The notes beneath the pieces are model-generated. The model saw only the letters and a list, made by a program, of their open reading frames with translations, did not search any database and was not told the origin of the DNA. A stretch of 8,910 bases of DNA, from NCBI GenBank assembly GCA_003519485.1, contig DOWQ01000701.1, positions 1 to 8,910 of the forward strand, in the 5' to 3' direction. Below, piece after piece: positions 1 through 6,500 of the stretch (the stretch's first letter is position 1; each line of letters opens with the position of its first letter). This DNA comes from Streptomyces sp. (GTDB taxonomy: Bacteria; Actinomycetota; Actinomycetes; Streptomycetales; Streptomycetaceae). Made by a program: the position numbers and the translations under genes.

Positions 1-991
1 GGGCGGCGGCGACGGCCCGCGCGGCCGGGTCCTGGGCGCGCTGGGCGAGCCAGTCGCGGAGGCCGGCGACGGCGCTGGTCGGCAGCAGTCCGCTGCCGTC
101 ACCGGCGGACTCGGGCAGCTCGGGGATGGTGAAGCGGGGTACGTCGCCGAGTCCGGCCTTGTCGAGCAGGGTGCCGTACTGCCGGGAGACCTCCGCCACG
201 ACTTGGTGCGGTACCCGGTCGAGAACGGTGACGAGGGTGGCGTCGTACTCCTTGGCCGAGCGCAGCAGATGCCACGGCACCGCGTCGGCGTAGCGGGTGG
301 CGGTGGTGACCAGGACCCAGACGTCGGCCGCGCAGATCAGCCGGGCCGCGAGGTCGCGGTTTCGGGTGACGAGGGAGTCGATGTCGGGCGCGTCGAGCAG
401 GGCGAGCCCGGGCGGGATGCTGTCGGCGGTCTCGATGCGGAGGGCGGGCGGCTGCTCGTCGTCCGCATCGGCATCGTCGCCGCGGCCTGAGCCCGGGCGG
501 GGACCGAGGCCGGGGCCGGGGCCCGAACCGGAGCCCGAACCGGGGCCGTCCGCGAACAGGTCGTACGCATACGGGTCGATCCTGTCGCCGGCCTCCGGGC
601 GGCCGTCCTGCCGGGGCATCCGGACGCGCGCGAGCTCGGGCAGCACCCGTCGGCCGGCGAACCAGGGCTGGTCGTTCGGATGGCAGACGAGAACGGGTGT
701 TCGTGTCGTGGGCCGCAGCACCCCCGCCGGGCTGACCGGCCGGCCGACCAGCGAGTTGACGAGGGTGGACTTGCCTGCCCCGGTCGACCCGCCGATGACA
801 GCCAGCAGGGGCGCGCCGGAGGCGCTCAGCCGGGGCAGCAGGTAGTCGTCGAGCTGCGCCAGCAGTTCGTCCCGGTTCCGCCGGGCACGGACCGCCCCTG
901 GCAGAGCCAGCGGGAAGCGCGCGGCGGCGACACGGTCACGCAGTGCGGACAGTGCGTCGAGCAGTCGGGGCTGTGCATCCAAAGTCGCCAC
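1..991 (-). CDS. Dynamin/YfjP-like P-loop GTPase, N-terminal 330 codons (continues past the left edge)
   Basis: The frame is open from a GTG at 991 to the window edge with no stop, so the C-terminus is missing. Visible GTPase motifs: G1/Walker A GGSTGAGKS (residues 67-75), a candidate switch I threonine in RPTTRTP (93-99), and G3 DAPD (200-203). The usual G4 N/TKxD appears to be replaced by LDRV (257-260). Residues 62-66 form the hydrophobic strand before the P-loop. This arrangement matches the actinobacterial 'dynamin family/GTPase domain' proteins, sometimes misannotated as ABC ATPases; their cellular role is not established. Residues 149-171 are a Gly/Ser/Pro-rich low-complexity insertion followed by an acidic patch. 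I see no Shine-Dalgarno before the GTG, so the message may be leaderless or nearly so; an overlapping ATG at 993 is out of frame. The start choice is moderately sure, the family assignment good. Confidence 0.85.
   Translation of the reverse strand, partial: MATLDAQPRLLDALSALRDRVAAARFPLALPGAVRARRNRDELLAQLDDYLLPRLSASGAPLLAVIGGSTGAGKSTLVNSLVGRPVSPAGVLRPTTRTPVLVCHPNDQPWFAGRRVLPELARVRMPRQDGRPEAGDRIDPYAYDLFADGPGSGSGSGPGPGLGPRPGSGRGDDADADDEQPPALRIETADSIPPGLALLDAPDIDSLVTRNRDLAARLICAADVWVLVTTATRYADAVPWHLLRSAKEYDATLVTVLDRVPHQVVAEVSRQYGTLLDKAGLGDVPRFTIPELPESAGDGSGLLPTSAVAGLRDWLAQRAQDPAARAVAAA
479..547 (-). repeat. In-frame Gly/Ser/Pro low-complexity tract with a tandem 12-mer
   Basis: Two near-identical 12-bp units (522-533 and 534-545, CCCGAACCGGAG then CCCGAACCGGGG on the plus strand) lie in a run encoding alternating Gly with Ser or Pro. 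The unit is four codons, so slippage would change length without breaking the frame. It sits between switch I and the G3 motif of the GTPase, where a surface loop can tolerate length change. Confidence 0.75.
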
Positions 992-1324
992 ATGCGAAGA
1001 ATGCCCAATTTTAATGTGCTTTTGAAGCGTATGGCCGCCCTGCGTGCCGAGGATGGGATTGTGATACGGCTGTGATCACCTGAGCCCCAGGCATAACGAC
1101 TGCACAACACACGGCACATCTGTCGCGAAAATCGATGCACGATTCGCACCCGCCTGCGATTATCGTGTCCGCTTCACGGAACCTCCACAACGTGGCATGG
1201 AGGTGAAGCAACCGGGACGGGATGCACGGAGCCCTATCCTTGTCCCGGCATGGCCACGGATCCGCCGATCCCCACGGTCGGAACCGCGGCAACCGGGGCT
1301 CCAGGCCGCCGAGGCCGCCATCCG
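992..1324. other. Intergenic region between the GTPase gene and tRNA-Arg
   Basis: This 333-bp gap contains no credible gene. Nearest the GTPase start (about 1000-1030) is an AT-rich patch; on the minus strand it contains TAAAAT and, further upstream, TTCAAA, a weak promoter-like pair whose transcript would begin very near the GTG. At 1060-1076 TGTGAT occurs twice with 11-bp periodicity, the second copy inside the palindrome GTGATCAC (1072-1079). Three consecutive stem-loops follow at 1139-1249 (listed separately). No clear -35/-10 pair was found for the tRNA. Confidence 0.6.
1139..1249. other. Block of three consecutive stem-loops, possible structured RNA or leader
   Basis: Hairpin 1: ACGAT+TCGCA (1139-1148) pairs with TGCGA+ATCGT (1155-1159, 1162-1166), with a 6-nt loop and a TT bulge. 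Hairpin 2: GCTTCA (1171-1176) and CCTCCA (1182-1187) pair with TGGAGG and TGAAGC (1198-1209), leaving a 5-nt one-sided bulge and a 10-nt loop. Hairpin 3: CCGGGAC then GGAT (from about 1213) pair with ATCC and GTCCCGG ending at about 1249. None is followed by a T-run, so they are not ordinary terminators. Pairing is symmetric between strands, so the transcribed strand is unknown. Inference only; it could be a small RNA, the GTPase mRNA leader, or coincidental pairing in GC-rich DNA. Confidence 0.35.
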
Positions 1325-1397
1325 GCCCCCGTAGCTCAGTGGATAGAGCAGGTGCCTTCTAAGCACTTGGCCGCAGGTTCGAGTCCTGCCGGGGGCA
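1325..1397 (+). tRNA. tRNA-Arg (anticodon UCU)
   Basis: The 73-nt gene folds into a full cloverleaf. The acceptor stem GCCCCCG pairs perfectly with CGGGGGC and is followed by discriminator A. The D arm is GCTC/GAGC. The anticodon stem GGTGC/GCACT (one G-U pair) encloses loop CTTCTAA with anticodon TCT. The variable loop is 5 nt, and the T arm GCAGG/CCTGC carries TTCGAGT. The 3' CCA is not encoded (CAC follows). It reads AGA codons, and AGG by wobble, which are rare in such a high-GC genome. No second copy of its 3' end appears in the window, so there is no sign of an element integrated here. Confidence 0.97.
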
Positions 1398-1415
1398 CAC
1401 AGCCAGCACCCTGAC

Positions 1416-1441
1416 GACCCTCCCGCCGGGAGGGTCTTTTT
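1416..1441 (+). terminator. Intrinsic terminator of tRNA-Arg
   Basis: GACCCTCCC (1416-1424) pairs perfectly with GGGAGGGTC (1428-1436) around a 3-nt loop, followed by TTTTT (1437-1441). The flanking CCAGCA (1403-1408) and TGCTGG (1441-1446) could extend the structure. The T-run lies only on the plus-strand side, 18 nt after the tRNA, so it ends the tRNA transcript. Confidence 0.93.
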
Positions 1442-1558
1442 GCTGGTCGAAGTCCGGTCGTACGCAGTCGATGAGACGCCCGGCCCACTCACCGTGAGGT
1501 AGCTGGGTGCGGCCGTGTCCGGCTGTCACGTGTCCCTGCGGCCCGCTTTGGTGCCAGG

Positions 1559-1581
1559 CGGGCTGGGCGGGCGGCAGCCCG
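1559..1581 (-). terminator. Possible hairpin terminator downstream of the VOC gene
   Basis: CGGGCTG (1559-1565) pairs with CAGCCCG (1575-1581) around a 9-nt loop, about 50 bp after the VOC stop codon. There is no T-run on either strand, which is common for Streptomyces terminators but also makes this weak. Confidence 0.25.
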
Positions 1582-1628
1582 GAGGTGGCCGGCGTGTGCA
1601 CCGGACGAACAACACTCTCGGACGGCGG

Positions 1629-2036
1629 TCACGACGACTGTGTGGGCTGTGGCGGTCGGCGGGCGGCTTCGAACAGTTCGACGAGGTTGCCGGCGGGATC
1701 AGCGAGCAGGATTTGGCGTCCGCCTGGGCCGGTCACCAGCTCGCTGCGGAAGGACAGTCCGGCGGTGCGCAGCCGGTCGATCTCGGCGTCGAGGTCACTG
1801 ACGATGAGATGGACGCGGTTGCGGCCACCGGTGGCGGCGTCAGCGGGCGTGGCGCGAGCACCGGAGCTGGTCGGCCCGGACAGCAGCAGTCGCAGCGGGC
1901 CGCGGGTGACGTCGGCAAAGGCGGGCGCGACGTTGCTCTGCACGGTGAAGCCGAGATGAGCGGTGTAGAAGTCGACGGCGGCTTGGACGTCGTCGACGAG
2001 GTAGCGGACGCCGACGAGCTGGTCGGGGGCAGTCAT
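1629..2036 (-). CDS. VOC-superfamily (glyoxalase/dioxygenase fold) protein, 135 aa
   Basis: A single-module vicinal-oxygen-chelate protein. Its two beta-alpha-beta-beta-beta halves begin at VGVRYLVDDVQAAVDFYTAHLGF (residues 8-30) and NRVHLIVSDLDAEIDRLRTAGL (73-94), and it ends with the typical DPAGNLVELFE (113-123). Candidate metal ligands are His76 and Glu120. The position of the first N-terminal ligand looks like Arg11, so metal binding is uncertain. There are no cysteines, so it lacks the Cys pair of the arsenical lyase ArsI. The substrate cannot be told; related proteins are annotated as glyoxalase/bleomycin-resistance-like. The ATG at 2036 is chosen because GGAGGT (2043-2048) lies 6 nt upstream and the family homology begins there. 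That ATG overlaps the TGA of the preceding decayed gene, implying former translational coupling. Family confidence is high, function unknown. Confidence 0.9.
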   Translation of the reverse strand: MTAPDQLVGVRYLVDDVQAAVDFYTAHLGFTVQSNVAPAFADVTRGPLRLLLSGPTSSGARATPADAATGGRNRVHLIVSDLDAEIDRLRTAGLSFRSELVTGPGGRQILLADPAGNLVELFEAARRPPQPTQSS

Positions 2037-2375
2037 GGATGTACCTCCGGGCGCTGGATGCGGGTGAGGACGGCCGGCAAGCGGCAGATACGGTTGTCTG
2101 TCTCCGTGGCGGCGCATGAAGGGCCCGGGAGCTGTCCCGGCCAGTGTCACCGGCGGTGGTGGGCTCGACGATGCTCCAGTGGGCCATCCGTGGCCGGCCC
2201 CCCGGAACTGGGGCAGATTTCGCGGACCTTGTCGCATGGACTGAGTACGTAATCGAACCGGCGGTGGCCCATTGTGTCCAGATGTCGGGGACCTGGTCGG
2301 CGATGTCGACGCCGTGGTGCTCACGCAGTACCCGTACGGCGGTGGGTGCATGCGCTGTTCGGGGTGACTGCCGGC
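2033..2375 (-). pseudogene. Decayed arsenate-reductase/low-molecular-weight phosphatase-like gene (ArsC family), 5'-truncated with several frameshifts
   Basis: Reading across frames on the minus strand reconstructs the C-terminal two-thirds of an LMW-phosphatase/ArsC-type protein. AGSHPEQRMHP lies in one frame (2375-2343). TAVRVLREHHGVDIADQVP follows in a second (2343-2287), then HLDTMGHRRFDYV with SPCDKVREICP in a third (2284-2210), then PGGRPRMAHWSIVEPTT with AGDTG back in the second (2205-2140). NRICRLPAVLTRIQ with RPEVHP and a TGA ends it in the third (2113-2033). These follow the familiar order of the family: AGSHP, HPxAVRVL, GIDI, HLD, RFDYV, CD.VRE.CP, HWSIxDP, then a C-terminal helix. 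The catalytic CxxxxxR(S/T) loop and any N-terminal HTH are absent; only about 60 bp separate the remnant from the DsbA-like gene. Several small indels explain the frame changes. Homology is from memory of the family; sequencing error is a less likely alternative. Confidence 0.8.
2043..2048 (-). promoter_or_regulatory. Strong ribosome binding site that fixes the VOC start
   Basis: GGAGGT on the minus strand, 6 nt before the ATG at 2036. It lies inside the last codons of the decayed phosphatase gene, so the VOC gene was the downstream partner of a coupled pair but can also initiate independently. Confidence 0.85.
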
Positions 2376-2438
2376 GCCGGTGCCGGCGTGGGGCGGGTGG
2401 CGGCGTGGGGCGTGGCGTGATCGCGGGGCGCTGCGGCG

Positions 2439-3215
2439 TCAGGCCGGCTTTCCTGCGAGTCGGTCGAGCAGGTCCTGGGTCCAGGAGGAGTCGTAGGCGT
2501 CCAGGCGCGGCAGGCCGCCCGCGTTCTGGTCGGCCGTCCATTCGAAGTCGGCGCCCGGATTGTGGGCGGCGTAGCCGTCGGCCGCGAAGAGCTGCGGGCT
2601 GCCCTGGACGCCGGCCCCTGCCGCCGTACGCCAGTGTTCGTACACCTCCGCACGGCCCACGCCCCGCTCCAGCGCCTCGGCCAGCGCGTTGGCGTCGACG
2701 TACTCGCAGGCGGTGGCGATGTCGAGGATCTCCGTGACGATGCTGATGCACCGGCTGTCCGCGAAGAACGCGTGGCGCAGCGCGCTGTCCAGCTCGTCAC
2801 TCGCCCTCAGGCCGCCGACGACAGGGGTCTTCGCCGCCTGTACGGCCTCCATCGCGAGCAGCGTGCTGGACGGGTAGTCGCTCTCCGGCGGCGACCAGAT
2901 GCGCCAGCCCAGCTCGGGCCTGCGCGCGGCGATCACGATGACTTCGGGCTCGACGATGTGCTTGAGAGTGGGCCGCCGGTTGAACAGTTCCAGCGGGAAG
3001 GCCCGGTGGTCGATCCGGACCTCCTGTCCCCGCTCGTCCGCGGCGGCGTGCAGGGTGTGCAGCGCCAGGCTCGCCCACGGGCAGCCGACGTCGGACCAGA
3101 CGGTGACGACCGGCGCCCGCGTGGCCTCGTCGATGCGCGCGCCGGAGGCGGAACCCGGGACGGAGTTCGAACGGGAACCGGAGTTCGCATGGGGGTTCGC
3201 GCCGGAGTCGGCCAT
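2439..3215 (-). CDS. DsbA-family / FrnE-like thioredoxin-fold oxidoreductase, 258 aa
   Basis: The protein carries the DsbA/2-hydroxychromene-isomerase signature: strand VVTVWSDVGCPWASL (residues 36-50) with active-site motif C45-P-W-A48, a helical insertion with RRPELGWRIW (98-107) and FFADSRCISIV (150-160), the cis-proline motif GSP (205-207) and a C-terminal ADGYAAHNPG region. Only the first Cys of a CxxC is present, so a classical disulphide exchange mechanism is doubtful; a monothiol or glutathione/mycothiol-linked reaction is possible. No signal peptide is seen, so it is probably cytoplasmic. Residues 1-34 are Ser/Gly/Asn-rich and likely disordered. The ATG at 3215 is preferred because AGGAGAGG (3223-3230) sits 7 nt upstream; a TTG at 3233 would overlap that site. 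It lies upstream of the decayed ArsC-like gene and the VOC gene on the same strand, plausibly one transcript. The exact substrate is unknown. Confidence 0.88.
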   Translation of the reverse strand: MADSGANPHANSGSRSNSVPGSASGARIDEATRAPVVTVWSDVGCPWASLALHTLHAAADERGQEVRIDHRAFPLELFNRRPTLKHIVEPEVIVIAARRPELGWRIWSPPESDYPSSTLLAMEAVQAAKTPVVGGLRASDELDSALRHAFFADSRCISIVTEILDIATACEYVDANALAEALERGVGRAEVYEHWRTAAGAGVQGSPQLFAADGYAAHNPGADFEWTADQNAGGLPRLDAYDSSWTQDLLDRLAGKPA

Positions 3216-3222
3216 GGTGCGT

Positions 3223-3230
3223 CCTCTCCT
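3223..3230 (-). promoter_or_regulatory. Ribosome binding site deciding the DsbA-like start
   Basis: AGGAGAGG ends 7 nt before the ATG at 3215. Starting translation at the upstream TTG (3233) would place this site inside the gene, so the shorter protein is the better call. Confidence 0.75.
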
Positions 3231-3549
3231 CAAGGTGGTGCCAGCCGCACGCCAAGGGCACCCGGCTGACCGTACTGCGTGGTCGGACGCCTTGCGCCGT
3301 TACCGGCCAATTGTGCCCCTTGATCCGCCGGATGTGCCGCCCGCCCGGCGGCGTGCCGCGGCGCCGGGGTGCCCGCCCGTACGGACGGAACCGGATGCGC
3401 GCACCCGCCTGCCGGACGGTGCGTGTCCTGCTGCGCCGTGCCGGACGGCGACGCGCCTCACCCCGCCCCCGGCCGAAGCCGTTGGCGGGGTGCGGCTGCG
3501 GGCCGGTGCCTGCCCTTGGTTCCGCGCTGCCCCGGCCCCTGCTGACCTC

Positions 3550-3571
3550 CGGTGCCGGGCGGCCGGCACCG
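3550..3571 (-). terminator. Probable terminator hairpin of the GH115 gene
   Basis: CGGTGCCGG (3550-3558) pairs perfectly with CCGGCACCG (3563-3571) around loop GCGG, starting 7 nt after the GH115 stop codon. There is no U-run, as is frequent for Streptomyces terminators. Confidence 0.55.
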
Positions 3572-3577
3572 TACCGT

Positions 3578-6500
3578 TCAGCGGCTGTCGCGGCGGCTCT
3601 CCGGCGGGCCCAGGTAGCTCGGCTCCAGCCCGCCGGTGTCCACCACGAGCTTCTGCACCACCACCGTCGGGTCGACCATCCAGATCTTCAGGACGTGCAT
3701 GCCCGGCTTGCCGATCTCGTGCCTCGTGGTCGTCACGTTGGTGTTGTCGGAGGTGTTGCGCTCCCACTGCTTGTTCATGCTCGTGTCGTCGGCCCCGGTG
3801 GCGGCCGTGAAGTTCACCGTCTGCGGCGCGTCGTTGTCGAACGAGACGGCGTACCGGAGTCCGTCCGTCGGGAGGACGTTGTTCCTCGGCGAGAGGTACG
3901 TGCGGACCTCAACCGGGCCGGCCGTCAGCAACGTCATCTCGTACTCCAGCCGCGGTCCGTCGCCGCCGGGCTCCCGGCTGGGCGCGGTGACCGGGAAGGG
4001 CGTCATGCCGTCGCCGGTCCGGCCGAGGTCCGGGATGCGCTGCCAGCGGACGCCTCCCGTGTCGACCGCGCGGGTGCAGTTCCCGGCCTCCATGGAGACG
4101 TAGCCGCCCGCCTCGATGAATCCCCTGCGGCTGCGCCGCGGCAGCCGGGGGTTCGCCACGACCGCCGTGACCTCCACCGTCGCGCCGCCCGGCCCGGTGA
4201 CCGTGATGGGCACCTCCGTCGTCCCCCTGGGCGCGCGCGACCAGTCGGCCCGCACCGTCGCCCGCACTTCCTTCTCGACCCGGCCCTCGGCGCGCTCGAC
4301 GGTGATCCAGGGCACCGACGGCTCGATCCGGTAGTCGAAGGGCTCCCGGCCGCGGCTGAAGACGTCGATGTACTGGTCCGGGCGGCTCTGGTACGGACTG
4401 AACGCCGGCAGCACGGCCGGGCCCGCCGCCTCCGGCCACCAGTCGTCGGAGCCGTCGACCGCCACGCCCATGTCGGCGCCGGCCGGGAGTTCGATGCGCC
4501 GTACGGCTGGGAAGACCTCGTCGGGGAGCGCGACATGGTCCGGTGTCTGCGGCTGTTGCCAGGGGGCGTTCGGGCCGTACCGCTCCACATCGCCGTAGCC
4601 GATCTTCGGCTGGGTCTGGAAGCCGTGCCACTTCCCGCCCGCCAGGGTGTTGTTGTAGTGGTCCGACATCGCCTGGTCGTCGGCGAACCGGGCCTCCGTC
4701 ACGTCCGCCAGCTCGTTCGTGGCGGCGCGGCCCTGGCCGGCGTAGTGGATGTTGGTGAACTCGGCCCGGCGCAGCGCGTAGAGATTGGCCGTGGCCTTCA
4801 CCTGGTAGAGGACGAGTTGGTAGTACGCGTCCTGGCAGTCGGCCGGGAGCTTCCGGCCGATCCGCTCGGCGTCCGACGCCAGCTCCTGCCACTCCTCCGT
4901 GACCCGGTCCAGCTCCCGGTAATGATTCAGCCGGAACGGGCTCGCCCGGTCGTCGTAGACGATGGCAGAGGAGTCCGTGGGCAGGTCCTTGACCGGGTCG
5001 AGGGTGATGCGGCGGTTCAGCAGTTCCGGCTTGCGGCGCGCCTGCAGGCAGCCGTACGCGTGCAGGACCTCGGCGATGTCCTCCGCCTGCTCGGGGCCGA
5101 AGTTCTGCCGGGCGTACTCCTGTTCCCAGGCGGCGAGGCGGTGCAGCGGCCAGCGGTCCGGGTCCCAGGCGTAGTCGAGGAAGAACTGCAGCGGCAGCTC
5201 CTCGTTCTTCATGTCGCCGACGTTGACCACCCACAGCCGGTCCACGCCGTACGCGTACGTCAGGTGCAGCTGCTCCCAGGTGCTCGCGAGGTTCGCCGTG
5301 TCGGCCCACTTGTAGTTGCGGCCGCCGCCGACGTAGTCGAAGTGGTAGTACGTGCCGTAGCCGCCGCTGCGGGCCGGGAGGCTCTGGTCCGGGAGCTTGC
5401 GCATATTGCCCCAGTTGTCGTCGCAGAAGACGACGGTGACGTCCTCCGGTGGCCGCAGGCCCTTGTCCCAGTAGCGCTGGACCTCCTTGTAGAGCGTCTG
5501 CACCTGCGGGACGGAGGTCAGCGCGCCCTCGCCGACGGCCTCGGCCAGGATGCCGCGCTGGCTGCTGAGGATCGACTCCATCAGTTCGATGCCGTCGCCG
5601 TCCGGCAGGCTGACGTCGCCGTTGCCGCGCATCCCGAGGGTGACGACGCCCTCGAAGCCGCCCTCGGTCATCCGGCGCACCCCGTCGGCCCAGTACTTCT
5701 CGAGCGCCTCGCGGTTGCGGCGGAAGCTCCACTCGCCGGTGCCGCCGTACGGGTCCTCGCCCGGCTTGGTGATGTCGCCGTCCTCGTCGCGCTCGGCGGG
5801 CACGGCGTGCCGGTTCCACTCCTCGATGCCGCGCATCATCGGCGCCTCGTGCGAGGTGCCCATCACGACGCCGTACGCCTTGGCCGTCGCGTGGTTCTCC
5901 GGGTCGTCCTCGGCGAAGGCCCGGCCCCAGACGGCGGGCCAGAGGTAGTTGGCCTTGAGCCGGAGCATGACCTCGAAGACCTTGGCGAAGAACTTCCGGT
6001 TGAAACCGTTGGGAAATCCTGGCGCCAGCCCGGGGCCGAAGAACTCGGGCGCCCAGGTGCCCAGGGCGGGGTTCTCGTCGTTGATGAAGAAGCCCCGGTA
6101 CTTGACGGCCGGTGTGCCCTGGCTGTAGCGGCCCGGCAGGACGTGCAGCTCGTCCTGGTGGCGCGGCGGCACGTCGTCCCACCAGTGCCAGGGGGACACA
6201 CCGATCTGCCTGGACGTCTCGTAGCCGCCGTAGATGGTGCCGCGCTGGTCGCTGCCCGCGATGACGAAGGCCCGGCGGACCCCTGACAGCGGATCGTGCA
6301 CCACTTGTTCGAGGGAGGTCTCCCACTTGCCCTCGATCCCGGACACGTCGAGCTTCCCGGCGGACACCAGTCCGTCGATCAGCGGGCTCCTGCCGAGGGT
6401 GCCGATGAGCACGACGTCGCCGTGCCCCGGGGTCTCGCCGGTCACGACGGCGGGCTCGACGCCGGTGACCCGCTCGATGTCGGACCGGAGGTCGTCCACC

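Larger units (their letters stand above)
3216..3577. other. Intergenic region between the GH115 gene and the DsbA-like gene
   Basis: About 360 bp between two minus-strand genes. I see no credible gene. It holds the DsbA-like ribosome binding site at one end and a strong GC hairpin just after the GH115 stop at the other. A 6-bp inverted repeat GCCGCC/GGCGGC lies near 3336-3352. Presumably the promoter of the dsbA-like unit lies here, but no convincing -35/-10 pair was found. Confidence 0.5.

Noticed and set aside
1325..1448. tRNA-Arg as an integration (att) site for a mobile element
   Set aside because: No integrase or excisionase gene and no second copy of the tRNA 3' end was seen in the window.
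1515..2252. A 245-codon plus-strand frame antisense to the VOC gene
   Set aside because: No recognisable motif or good ribosome site; it mirrors the VOC gene and the decayed phosphatase gene.
1629..2351. Longer VOC protein starting at 2351 (240 codons)
   Set aside because: The extra N-terminal 105 residues are remnants of the decayed phosphatase read in mixed frames; the strong ribosome site and family homology both place the start at 2036.
3311..6286. A 991-codon open frame on the plus strand opposite the GH115 gene
   Set aside because: It has no recognisable domain and lies exactly antisense to an intact, recognisable enzyme; long antisense frames are expected when third codon positions are nearly all G or C.
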